DNA of 64,000 bases. Origin: Terriglobia bacterium (lineage in GTDB: Bacteria; Acidobacteriota; Terriglobia; Bryobacterales; UBA6623). Position 1 is the first letter of the stretch. Every line of letters begins with the position of its first letter. The stretch is from contig VXMF01000022.1 of the NCBI GenBank assembly GCA_009841225.1, forward strand, positions 124,001-188,000, read 5' to 3'. The notes under the pieces are model-generated. The model was given only the letters and a program-made list of their open reading frames with translations, ran no database searches and was not told the DNA's origin. Shown here one piece after another: positions 9,396-17,726 of the stretch. Position numbers and translations under genes: made by a program.

Positions 9396-9905
9396 ATGAC
9401 GCGAAGCTTTCGTGGCGCTCGGCCAGCGGTCGCGCCTAGCGCCTACATCGACCCGAGCGCCGTGCTGATCGGGGATGTCAGCGTCGGCACCCAGTCCAGC
9501 GTCTGGTGCAACGTTACCGTGCGGGCGGACACGTCGAGGGTCTCCATCGGCGAAGACACGAGCATCCAGGACAACAGCTGCCTGCACGAGGACGCAGACG
9601 CGCCGCTGACGATCGGCGACCGCGTCGTCGTCGGACATTCCTGCACGGTCCACGGATGCGTGGTCGAAGACGACTGCCTGATCGGCATGGGAGCGACCAT
9701 CTTGAGCAAGGCACACATCGGAGCGGGTTCCATCGTCGCCGCCGGAGCAGTGGTTCTGGGCGGCACGATCGTGCCGCCCCGCAGCCTAGTCGCAGGGGTG
9801 CCCGCCAAGGTCAAGCGCAGCGTGAGTGACGAGGAGCTGGAGCGCACGCGCACGAATGCTGAGCACTACGTCGAGCTGTCGCGCGAGTACCTAGACGAGA
9901 CCTGA
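9396..9905 (+). CDS. Gamma-class carbonic anhydrase family protein
   Basis: A left-handed beta-helix protein with hexapeptide repeats (for example [11 protein letters not shown] and [15 protein letters not shown]). The three metal-binding histidines can be placed in CLHEDAD, VGHS and VHGC. The length of 169 residues fits the YrdA/CaiE-like group, whose members are carbonic anhydrases or acyltransferase-like proteins. The stop overlaps the aspS start (TGATG), so the two are translationally coupled. Activity cannot be inferred for certain, since many family members are inactive as anhydrases. Confidence 0.88.
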   Translation: MTRSFRGARPAVAPSAYIDPSAVLIGDVSVGTQSSVWCNVTVRADTSRVSIGEDTSIQDNSCLHEDADAPLTIGDRVVVGHSCTVHGCVVEDDCLIGMGATILSKAHIGAGSIVAAGAVVLGGTIVPPRSLVAGVPAKVKRSVSDEELERTRTNAEHYVELSREYLDET

Positions 9906-11713
9906 TGCCGGACCAAGAGCCAGCCGCCCTCCAGACCCAGCCCCTAGGCTCGCTGGAGCGGACCCACTATTGCGGCGAGATCCGCGACTCCGACATCGGG
10001 ACAAGCGCGGTCTTGATGGGCTGGGTTCACCGCAAGCGCGACCTTGGGGGCTTGCTCTTCCTGCACTTGCGCGACCGCAGCGGAATCTCGCAGGTCGTGT
10101 TCAACGCCGAGACCCACCCGGAGGCCCACGCGCTCGCCGAGGCCCTGCGCAGCGAGTACGTGATCGCGGTGGAGGGACCCATCATTCGCCGCTCCGAAGA
10201 CACCTACAACCCGAATCTGGACACCGGCACGGTCGAGCTGGTCGCCGACAAGCTGACGGTCCTAAGCACCTCCAAGACGCCGCCGTTTCAGCTCGACGAG
10301 GAGGATCGCACGAGCGTTGGCGAGGACACGCGCCTCAAGTACCGCTACATCGACTTGCGCAGCCCTCGGATGCAGCGCAACATCCAGCTGCGCCACGAAA
10401 TCAACGCCGCAGTTCGCAAGTCACTCAGTGAAAAGGGTTTCTTAGAGATCGAGACGCCCTTCATGACCCGTTCGACGCCAGAGGGCGCCCGGGATTTCCT
10501 AGTACCTAGCCGCATCCAGCTCGGCTCGATGTACGCCCTGCCCCAGTCCCCGCAACTGTTCAAGCAGCTGCTGATGGTCGGAGGCTACGACCGCTACTTC
10601 CAGATCGTGCGCTGCTTCCGCGACGAGGACCTGCGCGCCGACCGCCAGCCCGAGTTCACCCAGATCGACCTCGAGATGTCGTTCGTCAACGAGGACGGCG
10701 TGCTGGCCGTCGTCGAGGGGCTGATGGCAAGCGTGTGCGCGGCGTCCGGGGCCCGCGAGCCGGACTTGCCCCTGCCGCGGCTGACCTACGCCGAAGCGAT
10801 GGAAGGCTATGGCAGCGACAAGCCCGACCTGCGCCTGCCGCCGATGGCCGTGGTGACGGACCTGCTCTCGCCAGACGACCTGCCGATGCAGGGCCCCTTG
10901 GTCGCAATCCGCACTCCCGCGGTGGGGCAGCTGACGCGGCGCGAGCGCGAGCAGTTCCGGGAATTCGCCGCGGAGCAGAACCTGAGAGTCTTCGACGACT
11001 TCCGGGGCCTGTCGAAGAAGATGCCGGGCCAGATGCAGGCGGTCAGGGACCGCCTGGAAGCCGACGAGCAGGACTTTCTCCTGCTTGTCACCGGCGCGAA
11101 ACCCCTTTCCGGGCCGCGTCCGTACCAATCGGTCTTGGCCGCAGCGGGCAATCTCAAGCAACGCATCGCGGCGGCCTTCGCGGATCGCCACGGCCTGCTC
11201 AGGGACGATGACCTGCGTTTCCTCTGGGTCACCGACTTTCCGATGTTCGAGTGGGACGCCAACGAGGGCGATTGGACTCCGGCCCATCATCCGTTCACGT
11301 CACCCCACGATGAGGACATCGACAAGTTGATCTCCGATCCGGAAGCGTGCCGCTCCAAGGCCTACGACCTAGTCCTGAATGGAATCGAGCTCGGCTCGGG
11401 CTCGATCCGTATCCACCGCCAGGACGTGCAATCGAAGGTCTTCGAAGCCCTGGGGCTGGCTGCCGAGGAAGCGAGCCATCGGTTCGGCTTCTTCTTGGAG
11501 GCGCTGCAGTACGGCACGCCTCCGCACGGAGGCATAGCGCTGGGACTGGACCGCCTGGTCATGCTGCTCGCCGGAGAGGCCACGATCCGCGACGTGATTC
11601 CCTTCCCCAAGACTGCCAAGGGCACAGATCTGATGTGCGAAGCGCCGAACACAGTGCCAGATCGAAACCTGGCCGAAGTGGGCATCGCACTGCGTGTCCG
11701 TACCAAGGCCTAG
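9905..11713 (+). CDS. aspS: Aspartyl-tRNA synthetase, bacterial type
   Basis: Charges tRNA with aspartate. The 602-residue length matches the bacterial enzyme with its GAD insertion domain. The N-terminal OB-fold contains [20 protein letters not shown]. Class II motif 2 is seen in [22 protein letters not shown], spread over residues 230-257, and motif 3 in [11 protein letters not shown], followed by IPFPKT. It starts within the stop codon of the carbonic anhydrase gene. Whether it also charges tRNA-Asn cannot be decided here. It ends in TAG. Confidence 0.96.
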   Translation: MPDQEPAALQTQPLGSLERTHYCGEIRDSDIGTSAVLMGWVHRKRDLGGLLFLHLRDRSGISQVVFNAETHPEAHALAEALRSEYVIAVEGPIIRRSEDTYNPNLDTGTVELVADKLTVLSTSKTPPFQLDEEDRTSVGEDTRLKYRYIDLRSPRMQRNIQLRHEINAAVRKSLSEKGFLEIETPFMTRSTPEGARDFLVPSRIQLGSMYALPQSPQLFKQLLMVGGYDRYFQIVRCFRDEDLRADRQPEFTQIDLEMSFVNEDGVLAVVEGLMASVCAASGAREPDLPLPRLTYAEAMEGYGSDKPDLRLPPMAVVTDLLSPDDLPMQGPLVAIRTPAVGQLTRREREQFREFAAEQNLRVFDDFRGLSKKMPGQMQAVRDRLEADEQDFLLLVTGAKPLSGPRPYQSVLAAAGNLKQRIAAAFADRHGLLRDDDLRFLWVTDFPMFEWDANEGDWTPAHHPFTSPHDEDIDKLISDPEACRSKAYDLVLNGIELGSGSIRIHRQDVQSKVFEALGLAAEEASHRFGFFLEALQYGTPPHGGIALGLDRLVMLLAGEATIRDVIPFPKTAKGTDLMCEAPNTVPDRNLAEVGIALRVRTKA

Positions 11714-11745
11714 CAGCGCCTCAAAGCAAATCCTAGGATCCGAGC

Positions 11746-12729
11746 ATGGACCGGGTGTTGGTGATCGGCGGCACGCTGTTCATCGGCCAAGCACTCGTCA
11801 CGCGCTTGCTCGAGCGCGGCGACGATGTCACCATCCTGCATCGCGGCCGACACAATCCGTTCGCCGGCCATGCGCGGGAGATCCACTGCGACCGCAACGA
11901 CACAGTTGCCGTGGCACAAGCGGTCAAGGGCGGCTACGACTTGGTGTTCGACAACGTCTACGACTGGCAGCGCGGCACGACTGGGGGCCAAGTCCTCGCT
12001 GCGGCCGCGGCGTGCGGGGACAACCTGCGCCGGTACGTTTTCGTCTCCAGCTGCGCAGCCTACGGGGACGGCCTCGACCGTGACGAGGGTGCACTGCTGG
12101 CACCGCCGGACTGTCCTGATATCTATTGCCGCAACAAGGCGGACTCCGAACGGGCTCTGCTGGGGCTATATGCCGAGCGGGGCGTGCCGACCGCAACCCT
12201 CCGCCCGCCGTTTGTGTACGGCCCGCGCAATCCGTTCTATCGCGAAGCGTTCTTCTGGGACCGCCTGACTGCGGGACGCCCGATCTTGGTGCCGGGGGAC
12301 GGTAGCCGCTTGATGCACTTCGTGCTTGTCGGAGACCTGGTCGATGCCGCCCTGCTGGCCGCTGAGGCCGCGGTGGCGGCCGGTCGAGCGTACAACGTCG
12401 CGCACGTCCGGCCCGTGCGGCAAGACGAGTTCGTGCGGATGCTCGGCGCAGCGGCTGACATCGAACCCGACTTGCGCTACATCCCGCGCGAGATGGTTCA
12501 GGAGCTGGGCGGCCAAGTCTTCCAGCCGCCCTACTATTTCGGGCAATACTTCGACATGCCGCCCATCACCCTGAACGTGGCGCGTGCACGCGCAGAACTA
12601 GGCTTCGAACCGGTGTCGCTGGCCGAGGGATTGCGCCAGACATGGCAGTGGTACAGCGGTTCCGACGGCACGCTTCGGGACCAGCCGGATTTCTCGTTCG
12701 ACGATATCGCGCTGGCAGCGCTTGCCTGA
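11746..12729 (+). CDS. NAD-dependent epimerase/dehydratase family protein (extended SDR)
   Basis: The N-terminal nucleotide-binding motif GGTLFIG (residues 8-14) is the atypical SDR form. The active-site pair is readable as Tyr and Lys of YCRNK (about residues 126-130), preceded by SSCAAYG. A typical YGPRNPF loop follows. The length is 327 residues. Members act on nucleotide-sugars or bind RNA or cofactors; the substrate cannot be inferred. It lies 32 bases after aspS on the same strand. Confidence 0.85.
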   Translation: MDRVLVIGGTLFIGQALVTRLLERGDDVTILHRGRHNPFAGHAREIHCDRNDTVAVAQAVKGGYDLVFDNVYDWQRGTTGGQVLAAAAACGDNLRRYVFVSSCAAYGDGLDRDEGALLAPPDCPDIYCRNKADSERALLGLYAERGVPTATLRPPFVYGPRNPFYREAFFWDRLTAGRPILVPGDGSRLMHFVLVGDLVDAALLAAEAAVAAGRAYNVAHVRPVRQDEFVRMLGAAADIEPDLRYIPREMVQELGGQVFQPPYYFGQYFDMPPITLNVARARAELGFEPVSLAEGLRQTWQWYSGSDGTLRDQPDFSFDDIALAALA

Positions 12730-12756
12730 GCCTAGCGCGCCGACGCAGCTGGGCGC

Positions 12757-13911
12757 TCAGCGCGTGAGATTCTCGAACAGGAAGACGCCGCCCTTGCCGC
12801 CGACGACGATGTCCAAGTCGCCGTCCTTGTCGATGTCAACCACCGGAATCTGCATGCCGGTGCCAACGCGGCCACCGTAGTGGATCGTGTGGCGGAGCCA
12901 TTGCCATTGCTTGCCGTTGTTCGCGTACTCGTACCAATACAGCCCGAGGGGCTCGCGCCCGCCCTTGTCGTGGCCGTTGTGCGCGAAGAATCGCTTGCCG
13001 GTGATCAGTTCCGGACGCCCGTCGCCGGTCAGGTCGGCCATGGTCGAGGCGTGCGCCTGCGACCAGGAGTCGTCGATCACTTGCCGCTCCCAGGCGCGCT
13101 GGCCTGACTCGCCGCGAACCTGTTTGAGCCAGTAGATGCCATAGCTGTGGGCATGCGGCGCGATGATGTCGTTGAGGCCGTCGCCATCGATGTCCAACAC
13201 GTGCAGGAAGCCCGCGTGCTCTTCGACTTCGAACTCGGCATGCATCTTCCACGGCGTCTTGCGCGGGTCCGAGGGGCCTTCCAGCCAGCCTTTCGGCGTG
13301 AGAATGTCCATGCGCCCGTCGCCGTTCACGTCGCCGGCCCCGATCCCGTGCCCGTCGGCAGCGAGCTTCACCGTGTGCTCGACCCACTTGCCATCAGGCC
13401 CGGGCGACTCAAACCACGAGGTCTTGCCGGCCGTCCTGCCTCCGAACTGCGGCAGCACCTCCCGGGCCACTCCATCGCCGTCCAAGTCCACCAGCAACGC
13501 GAACTCGACTGAAAGCCCTTCGTGGATGCGCTGCTCGACCCACTCGCCGATGGCTCGGCCTGGGTTTCGCCACCATGCGATCTTGCGCTCGCCCCAAGAG
13601 ACGCTCACCACGTCAACGTGGCCGTCCCTGTCAACATCGAACGGCATGTCGGAGAAGTCGTCGATGTAGTTGTTGAAGAAATAGAACGAGCGGAACTTGT
13701 TGGGCAGGAACTCCGGCCCGCGGAACCAGTTCTCGCCAGAGACGATGTCCAGATAGCCATCGCCATTGAGATCCACCACTGCGCAAGGCTCATTCCTGCC
13801 CAGATCGATCACCCGCTTCTTGAACGGAATCTCCGGGGAAGGTCCCCCAGCAAGAACGGGGACAAAAAAGACGGCGACCAAGGAGCCAAACACTAGTGCC
13901 AACGCGCGCAT
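12757..13911 (-). CDS. Secreted FG-GAP/VCBS-repeat protein
   Basis: The ATG at 13911 starts a clear signal peptide (MRALALVFGSLVAVFF). The mature part carries at least five calcium-type loops of the FG-GAP kind: DLNGDGYLD, DVDRDGHVD, DVNGDGRMD, DIDGDGLND and DIDKDGDLD. Such repeats form a beta-propeller and suggest an extracellular or periplasmic binding role. The WRNPG and WFESPG phrases between blades are typical of propeller repeats in Acidobacteria and Planctomycetes. A related protein is encoded at 29943-31133. No catalytic domain is seen. Confidence 0.82.
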   Translation of the reverse strand: MRALALVFGSLVAVFFVPVLAGGPSPEIPFKKRVIDLGRNEPCAVVDLNGDGYLDIVSGENWFRGPEFLPNKFRSFYFFNNYIDDFSDMPFDVDRDGHVDVVSVSWGERKIAWWRNPGRAIGEWVEQRIHEGLSVEFALLVDLDGDGVAREVLPQFGGRTAGKTSWFESPGPDGKWVEHTVKLAADGHGIGAGDVNGDGRMDILTPKGWLEGPSDPRKTPWKMHAEFEVEEHAGFLHVLDIDGDGLNDIIAPHAHSYGIYWLKQVRGESGQRAWERQVIDDSWSQAHASTMADLTGDGRPELITGKRFFAHNGHDKGGREPLGLYWYEYANNGKQWQWLRHTIHYGGRVGTGMQIPVVDIDKDGDLDIVVGGKGGVFLFENLTR

Positions 13912-13981
13912 GACGGCTACATCATCCCACAGCTCCGGACAGCGAGAGTACCGGCCGTTCGCACGCCGCCAGAGGGTGCGC

Positions 13982-14200
13982 TCAGCGACGTCCCGCGAAG
14001 TAGAACAGCGCGGTGAGAATCGCGCTGATGGCAAGGCAGGTGGCAAGCGGGAAGTACAGCGTGAAGCGCGGGCCCTTGTAGACAAAGTCGCCGGGCAGCT
14101 TTCCGGGCGCGGGCAGGCCCAGCCTCGGCGCTAGCAAAATCGTCGCGCCCAGCACCAGCAGCGCCAGACCGGCGACTACCAGCAACTTGCCAAGCGCCAT
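13982..14200 (-). CDS. DUF2905 family small membrane protein
   Basis: A 72-residue protein with two hydrophobic helices (about residues 5-25 and 50-68). Between them lies the family segment LPAPGKLPGDF. The ATG overlaps the stop of the upstream DapA-like gene (ATGA). Longer upstream reading of this frame is antisense-like noise within that gene. Function unknown. Confidence 0.8.
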   Translation of the reverse strand: MALGKLLVVAGLALLVLGATILLAPRLGLPAPGKLPGDFVYKGPRFTLYFPLATCLAISAILTALFYFAGRR

Positions 14201-15207
14201 CAGGCGGTCAGGTGAGGTCGCACGAACTCCAGCGTGGCCTCGAGCTGCTCGCGAGCGTGCCGGTCCAACTCGCGGGCGCTGGTGGTGCGCACTTTCCAGT
14301 TGGGGAATACTCCCCGCAGGTGCAGCACGTAGGCCAGCGCGGGGAGCCCGTGAGCACTGGCCCTGGTGATCAGTAGCAGCGCCTTGGAGAACATCTCCAT
14401 TGCATCGCTGCGCTGCCCCGCGTGCCACAGGTCCCAGACCTTGACGTACAGGTCTACCCAAGATGCGGCGGGCATCGTGCCCGCCGACCCGCGTGCCATC
14501 TCTTCGATCAGAGTGCGGCCATGCCCTCCCGTGAAGGCCACCGGGCGATCTGTGCCTTCTAGCTCGGCGAACTCGGTGAGGCGGGTGAGGGTGTGGCCAG
14601 CCTCGTCCTTGACAAAGTGCAGGTTTGGGATTTCCCGCACCATGCGCGCCACGAACTCGACGCTCATGTTGCCGATGGCCTGCATGAACATCGGCAGCCC
14701 GCCGGCTTCGGCCACTGCCCCGTAGTAGCGGGCCACGGCGTCCAGGTCGAATTCCGTCTGGCGGCCCTTCCTAGGCGGCAGGGCGATGATGGCATCCGGA
14801 CCGATCGACTTGGCGTGCTCGGCGTAACGCACCGCAGTCTCGGTGTCGGCGGCTTGCACGCCGATCACGACCTTGGGTCGCAGCCCCTCGGACGCCTTGA
14901 TGATCGCCTCGGCACCCGCGATGCGCTCCTCGAAGGTCAGCAGCGCATACTCGCTCGCCAATTGCGGCCAGACGATGCCGTGAACTCCCGCCCGGTCCAG
15001 AAAGCGAACCTCCTTGGCGAGGGTCTGCAAGTCCACCTTGCCATCGTCACGGTAGGGCGTGGCCACGATCGGGTAGATCCCACGAAACTCATCCGGCTCC
15101 GCAGCCAGCGCCCGCAACCCGGGCGCGAGCGCGAGCGCAGCCAGCAACTGGCGGCGCGAGAGTCCGGGCTGGCCGACTGCCAGACTAGAGCGCGCTGCTC
15201 CCCGCAT
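14200..15207 (-). CDS. Exported DapA-family aldolase/lyase-like protein
   Basis: A (beta/alpha)8 protein of the dihydrodipicolinate synthase family. The ATG at 15207 gives an N-terminus with a twin-arginine segment (SRRQLLAAL) and a cleavable hydrophobic stretch, so export is likely. The Schiff-base lysine is present in HFVKDEAGH. The catalytic tyrosine usually found in a LYN motif is replaced: the matching segment reads MFMQAIGN. The gene overlaps the 3' end of the enolase-superfamily gene by 23 bases and ends in the start of the DUF2905 gene. Together with the dehydratase it could cleave a 2-keto-3-deoxy sugar acid, but the missing Tyr makes the reaction uncertain. Confidence 0.82.
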   Translation of the reverse strand: MRGAARSSLAVGQPGLSRRQLLAALALAPGLRALAAEPDEFRGIYPIVATPYRDDGKVDLQTLAKEVRFLDRAGVHGIVWPQLASEYALLTFEERIAGAEAIIKASEGLRPKVVIGVQAADTETAVRYAEHAKSIGPDAIIALPPRKGRQTEFDLDAVARYYGAVAEAGGLPMFMQAIGNMSVEFVARMVREIPNLHFVKDEAGHTLTRLTEFAELEGTDRPVAFTGGHGRTLIEEMARGSAGTMPAASWVDLYVKVWDLWHAGQRSDAMEMFSKALLLITRASAHGLPALAYVLHLRGVFPNWKVRTTSARELDRHAREQLEATLEFVRPHLTA

Positions 15208-16399
15208 GGTCGCGGACCATCTTGTCTGTGAGTTCAGTGCCGAATCCAGGCTTGTCCTTCGCATAGTAGTAACCACCCTCAAACGGCGATGACATCGCCA
15301 GCATTAGGTCCGTCGCATCATCTCCTGTGCCGAAGCTTTCCGCCAGCGGAGCATTCGCAGTCAGGACGATGGCCATGCCATACAGGCTGCTGCCGCGATG
15401 CGGAATGATCGGCAGACCGCGCTCTGCGCCCATGACAGCGATCTTGCGCAGCGCGGTGAGACCGCCGCACCAGCTGATGTCCGGCTGCAGGATCTCGGTG
15501 CCGCCATGGTGCAGCAGCATCTGGTAGCCGTACTGCGTGTATTCGTGCTCGCCGCTGACGATCAGCGTGCTGTCGATCTCGTCGACCAGCCGCTTGTAGC
15601 CGAGAATGTTGTCGGGCGAGAGCGGCTCCTCGATGAAGTACAGGCCCAGCGGCTCCAGCCGCCTAGCCATTTCCAGCGTGTAGCCGATGTCGTTCCAGCG
15701 GCAGCCGCAGTCGATCATCAACGTGCGCTCCGGCCCGATAGCGTCGCGCGCACGCTTGACCCTGGCTTCGATCCGATCCATGCCGGCGGTGCCGTCCAAG
15801 ACCCCGTCCGGAATCCCCAGCTTGAAATTCTCAAAGCCCAAGCCTAGGCCCACGCTAGGATCGGAGTTCGTGATGTAGCCAGGCACCTTCTCTTGGGTCG
15901 CGCCGCCGATGAGCTTGTAGACCGGCGTCTCTGCGTACTTGCCTACGATGTCCCAGAGCGCGTTGTCGATTCCGCTCAATGCCATCACGAAGACGCCGCG
16001 CCGGCCGTAGTAGATGCCGGAATGGTACATCTGGTCCCAGAGCAACTCGACGTTGAGCGGGTCGCTGCCAACCAAGAGGTGCCGGAGGTGGCCGTGGATG
16101 ATCTCGGCGGCGGCCCCGCCGCCGGCGCCGAATCCGTAGCCGGTGATGCCCTGGTCGGTCTTGATGACGACCACGATCGCGCTGGCGAGCTGGGAATACG
16201 GTCCGCTGTAGCGCCACCGGGCCGGATCGTACGGTCCCTTGAATTCTGGCAAGCGTCCTTGGGAGGAGCGCGACCACAGGCGCACCGGTACCGCTTCGAC
16301 CGAGGTGATCTTTAGTTTTCCCTTGGTTTGGGGCAGAGCTAATTGGGGCACGAGTGATGCGCCGCCAAGCATAGTTAGAAACGATCGCCGAGACCGCAT
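15185..16399 (-). CDS. Tat-exported enolase-superfamily dehydratase, rhamnonate-dehydratase-like
   Basis: A mandelate racemase/muconate lactonizing enzyme family protein. The ATG at 16399 opens a strong Tat signal (SRRSFLTML). Metal ligands can be assigned in MIDCG, FIEEPL and SGEHEY, and the C-terminal capping strand IPHRGSSLYG is present. The SGEHEYTQYG segment and the following ILQPDISWCGGLT resemble L-rhamnonate dehydratase more than mandelate racemase or galactonate dehydratase. It probably dehydrates an acid sugar to a 2-keto-3-deoxy acid for the adjacent DapA-like protein. Periplasmic location is unusual for this pathway. It ends in TAG. Confidence 0.85.
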   Translation of the reverse strand: MRSRRSFLTMLGGASLVPQLALPQTKGKLKITSVEAVPVRLWSRSSQGRLPEFKGPYDPARWRYSGPYSQLASAIVVVIKTDQGITGYGFGAGGGAAAEIIHGHLRHLLVGSDPLNVELLWDQMYHSGIYYGRRGVFVMALSGIDNALWDIVGKYAETPVYKLIGGATQEKVPGYITNSDPSVGLGLGFENFKLGIPDGVLDGTAGMDRIEARVKRARDAIGPERTLMIDCGCRWNDIGYTLEMARRLEPLGLYFIEEPLSPDNILGYKRLVDEIDSTLIVSGEHEYTQYGYQMLLHHGGTEILQPDISWCGGLTALRKIAVMGAERGLPIIPHRGSSLYGMAIVLTANAPLAESFGTGDDATDLMLAMSSPFEGGYYYAKDKPGFGTELTDKMVRDHAGSSAL

Positions 16400-16577
16400 T
16401 GCGAGCAACAGTCTAGCAAGGGCACACGTACGAGAGCGTCCGCCTTCGGATCGGGCAACGTGGCCTGAACAGGACCGCACCGCGACTCCGACATTGCAGG
16501 GCGGGGATGCCCCCCACAAGCGCCCGCGCGAGCACCCTACCAGAAAGGATGGGCTCTGAGCAGCCGCCTGTCTTCAG

Positions 16578-16997
16578 TCATCGGGCCTCAACCCCCACCG
16601 GGCTGGGCAGACCTTCGATACCTGCGGCTCGGGCGAGTGCCTTGTCGAAGGTTGCGATCGGCGCACTGTGCCGCTTGGCCAGTTCCAAATAAACGGCATC
16701 GTAGAACGACAAGCCGTGTTTCTGGGCCAAGACGAATGCGATGTTCAGGTCAAGCCCTGAATCCGTGCGGATGGGCAAGTCGCGCAAAGCGTCAAGGCGC
16801 TCCGTCGGAGCGTCAAGGGAAATCCGTCCACGACGCGACGCAACGAGAAGACTGTTGCGCACCTCCAAATGCCACAGCTGGGGAACCAAGGCTTCATCGG
16901 ATTCCAGACGCAGCAACACCAGTTCTGCTGTCGAAGCGTCTTGCTCACTCAGCAGCCAAGCAAGGGCGACCGATGCATCGAGAACGAGTGCGCTCAC
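16578..16997 (-). CDS. vapC: PIN-domain ribonuclease toxin (VapC-like)
   Basis: The start is GTG, overlapping the antitoxin stop (GTGA). At 139 residues it has the PIN acidic residues: Asp in VLDASVALAW, Glu in LWHLEVRNSL, Asp in FYDAVYLELA, and the final acidic residue in IATFDKAL. PIN toxins cleave tRNA or other RNA. The partner antitoxin is encoded directly upstream at 16994-17245, and the pair looks intact. Confidence 0.88.
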   Translation of the reverse strand: MSALVLDASVALAWLLSEQDASTAELVLLRLESDEALVPQLWHLEVRNSLLVASRRGRISLDAPTERLDALRDLPIRTDSGLDLNIAFVLAQKHGLSFYDAVYLELAKRHSAPIATFDKALARAAGIEGLPSPVGVEAR

Positions 16998-17245
16998 AGG
17001 CGATGGCCCTCATGGCGTGCGAGCAAAATATCTTCAATCGACATCGAAGCGGGCTGCCATTCCTCACGTCGACGGCGAAAGCGGGCCACACCCTGCTTGC
17101 GGTCAGCTCGCTCACCCGCTCGTGCGGGGATCACATGCGCGATCGCTTCCCCATGCCTGGTGATCACCACGGTCTCACCACGCTCGACCTTCCGGAGGAG
17201 CTCCGCTAACCGTGCCTTGGCTTCTGTAGCTTGCATCGTATGCAT
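16994..17245 (-). CDS. Antitoxin, Phd/YefM-like, partner of the PIN toxin
   Basis: An 83-residue protein beginning MHTMQATEAKARLAELL; the Met at residue 4 is an alternative start. The phrase ETVVITRHGEAIAHVIP is the hallmark of the Phd/YefM fold that binds DNA as a dimer. The acidic-basic C-terminal tail would wrap the toxin. The stop overlaps the toxin start. An operator-like repeat lies 9-28 bases upstream, in agreement with autoregulation. Confidence 0.86.
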   Translation of the reverse strand: MHTMQATEAKARLAELLRKVERGETVVITRHGEAIAHVIPARAGERADRKQGVARFRRRREEWQPASMSIEDILLARHEGHRL

Positions 17246-17253
17246 TGAAGATT

Positions 17254-17273
17254 CTAACCGGTTAAACTAACCG
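17254..17273. promoter_or_regulatory. Operator-like repeat upstream of the Phd-type antitoxin
   Basis: CTAACCG occurs at 17254-17260 and again at 17267-17273, a period of 13 bases. The first copy is also part of a 10-bp palindrome TAACCGGTTA (17255-17264). It is the only AT-rich patch nearby and lies just upstream of the antitoxin start. Phd-type antitoxins bind such short palindromes, so autoregulation is likely. Confidence 0.45.
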
Positions 17274-17295
17274 AACATAATTGTACCACGCACGC

Positions 17296-17535
17296 TCAAG
17301 CCACAGTCCTTGGTCCAACGTACATGCGTCCGGGAAGATAGCGTGCGAGCTCCTCGGGCGGTTCTTGCCGTTCGGCAGCCAGCTGCAGCTCGATCTGACG
17401 TATGTCCTTTAGGTTCATTGCCGTCGCGGCGATGTGGTCGAGGTTGAAGGAGCTCTTGGTAGGATGCCGGAGTGCTGCCACATCCGCTTCGGTGAAATCG
17501 AGCATATCGACCTCACGGAGTGGTTTCGTGTCCAT
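17296..17535 (-). CDS. Small hypothetical protein
   Basis: A 79-residue frame from the ATG at 17535 (MDTKPLREVDMLDF); a TTG at 17553 could extend it by six residues. The composition is normal for a soluble acidic protein, with predicted helices around residues 15-30 and 45-62. No motif is recognised. It sits alone between the toxin-antitoxin pair and the VWA gene. It may be a real orphan gene or a remnant. Confidence 0.35.
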   Translation of the reverse strand: MDTKPLREVDMLDFTEADVAALRHPTKSSFNLDHIAATAMNLKDIRQIELQLAAERQEPPEELARYLPGRMYVGPRTVA

Positions 17536-17726
17536 CTTGTTCTGTTCGCTCAAGTCCGAGAAAAAGAGACAGGTCGCCCCATCCGTCCAAGGTGCCGGCT
17601 TCTCCGTGCCACACCTCTAACGGAGAACTTGAAAGCCGACATGCTAGCGCGAGCCTTGCTGCAACGGGATCCATGTCTTACAGCTCGGCCGGAGAAGGCT
17701 CTCGCCGAGCGCGAGTCGCTGCGGCC

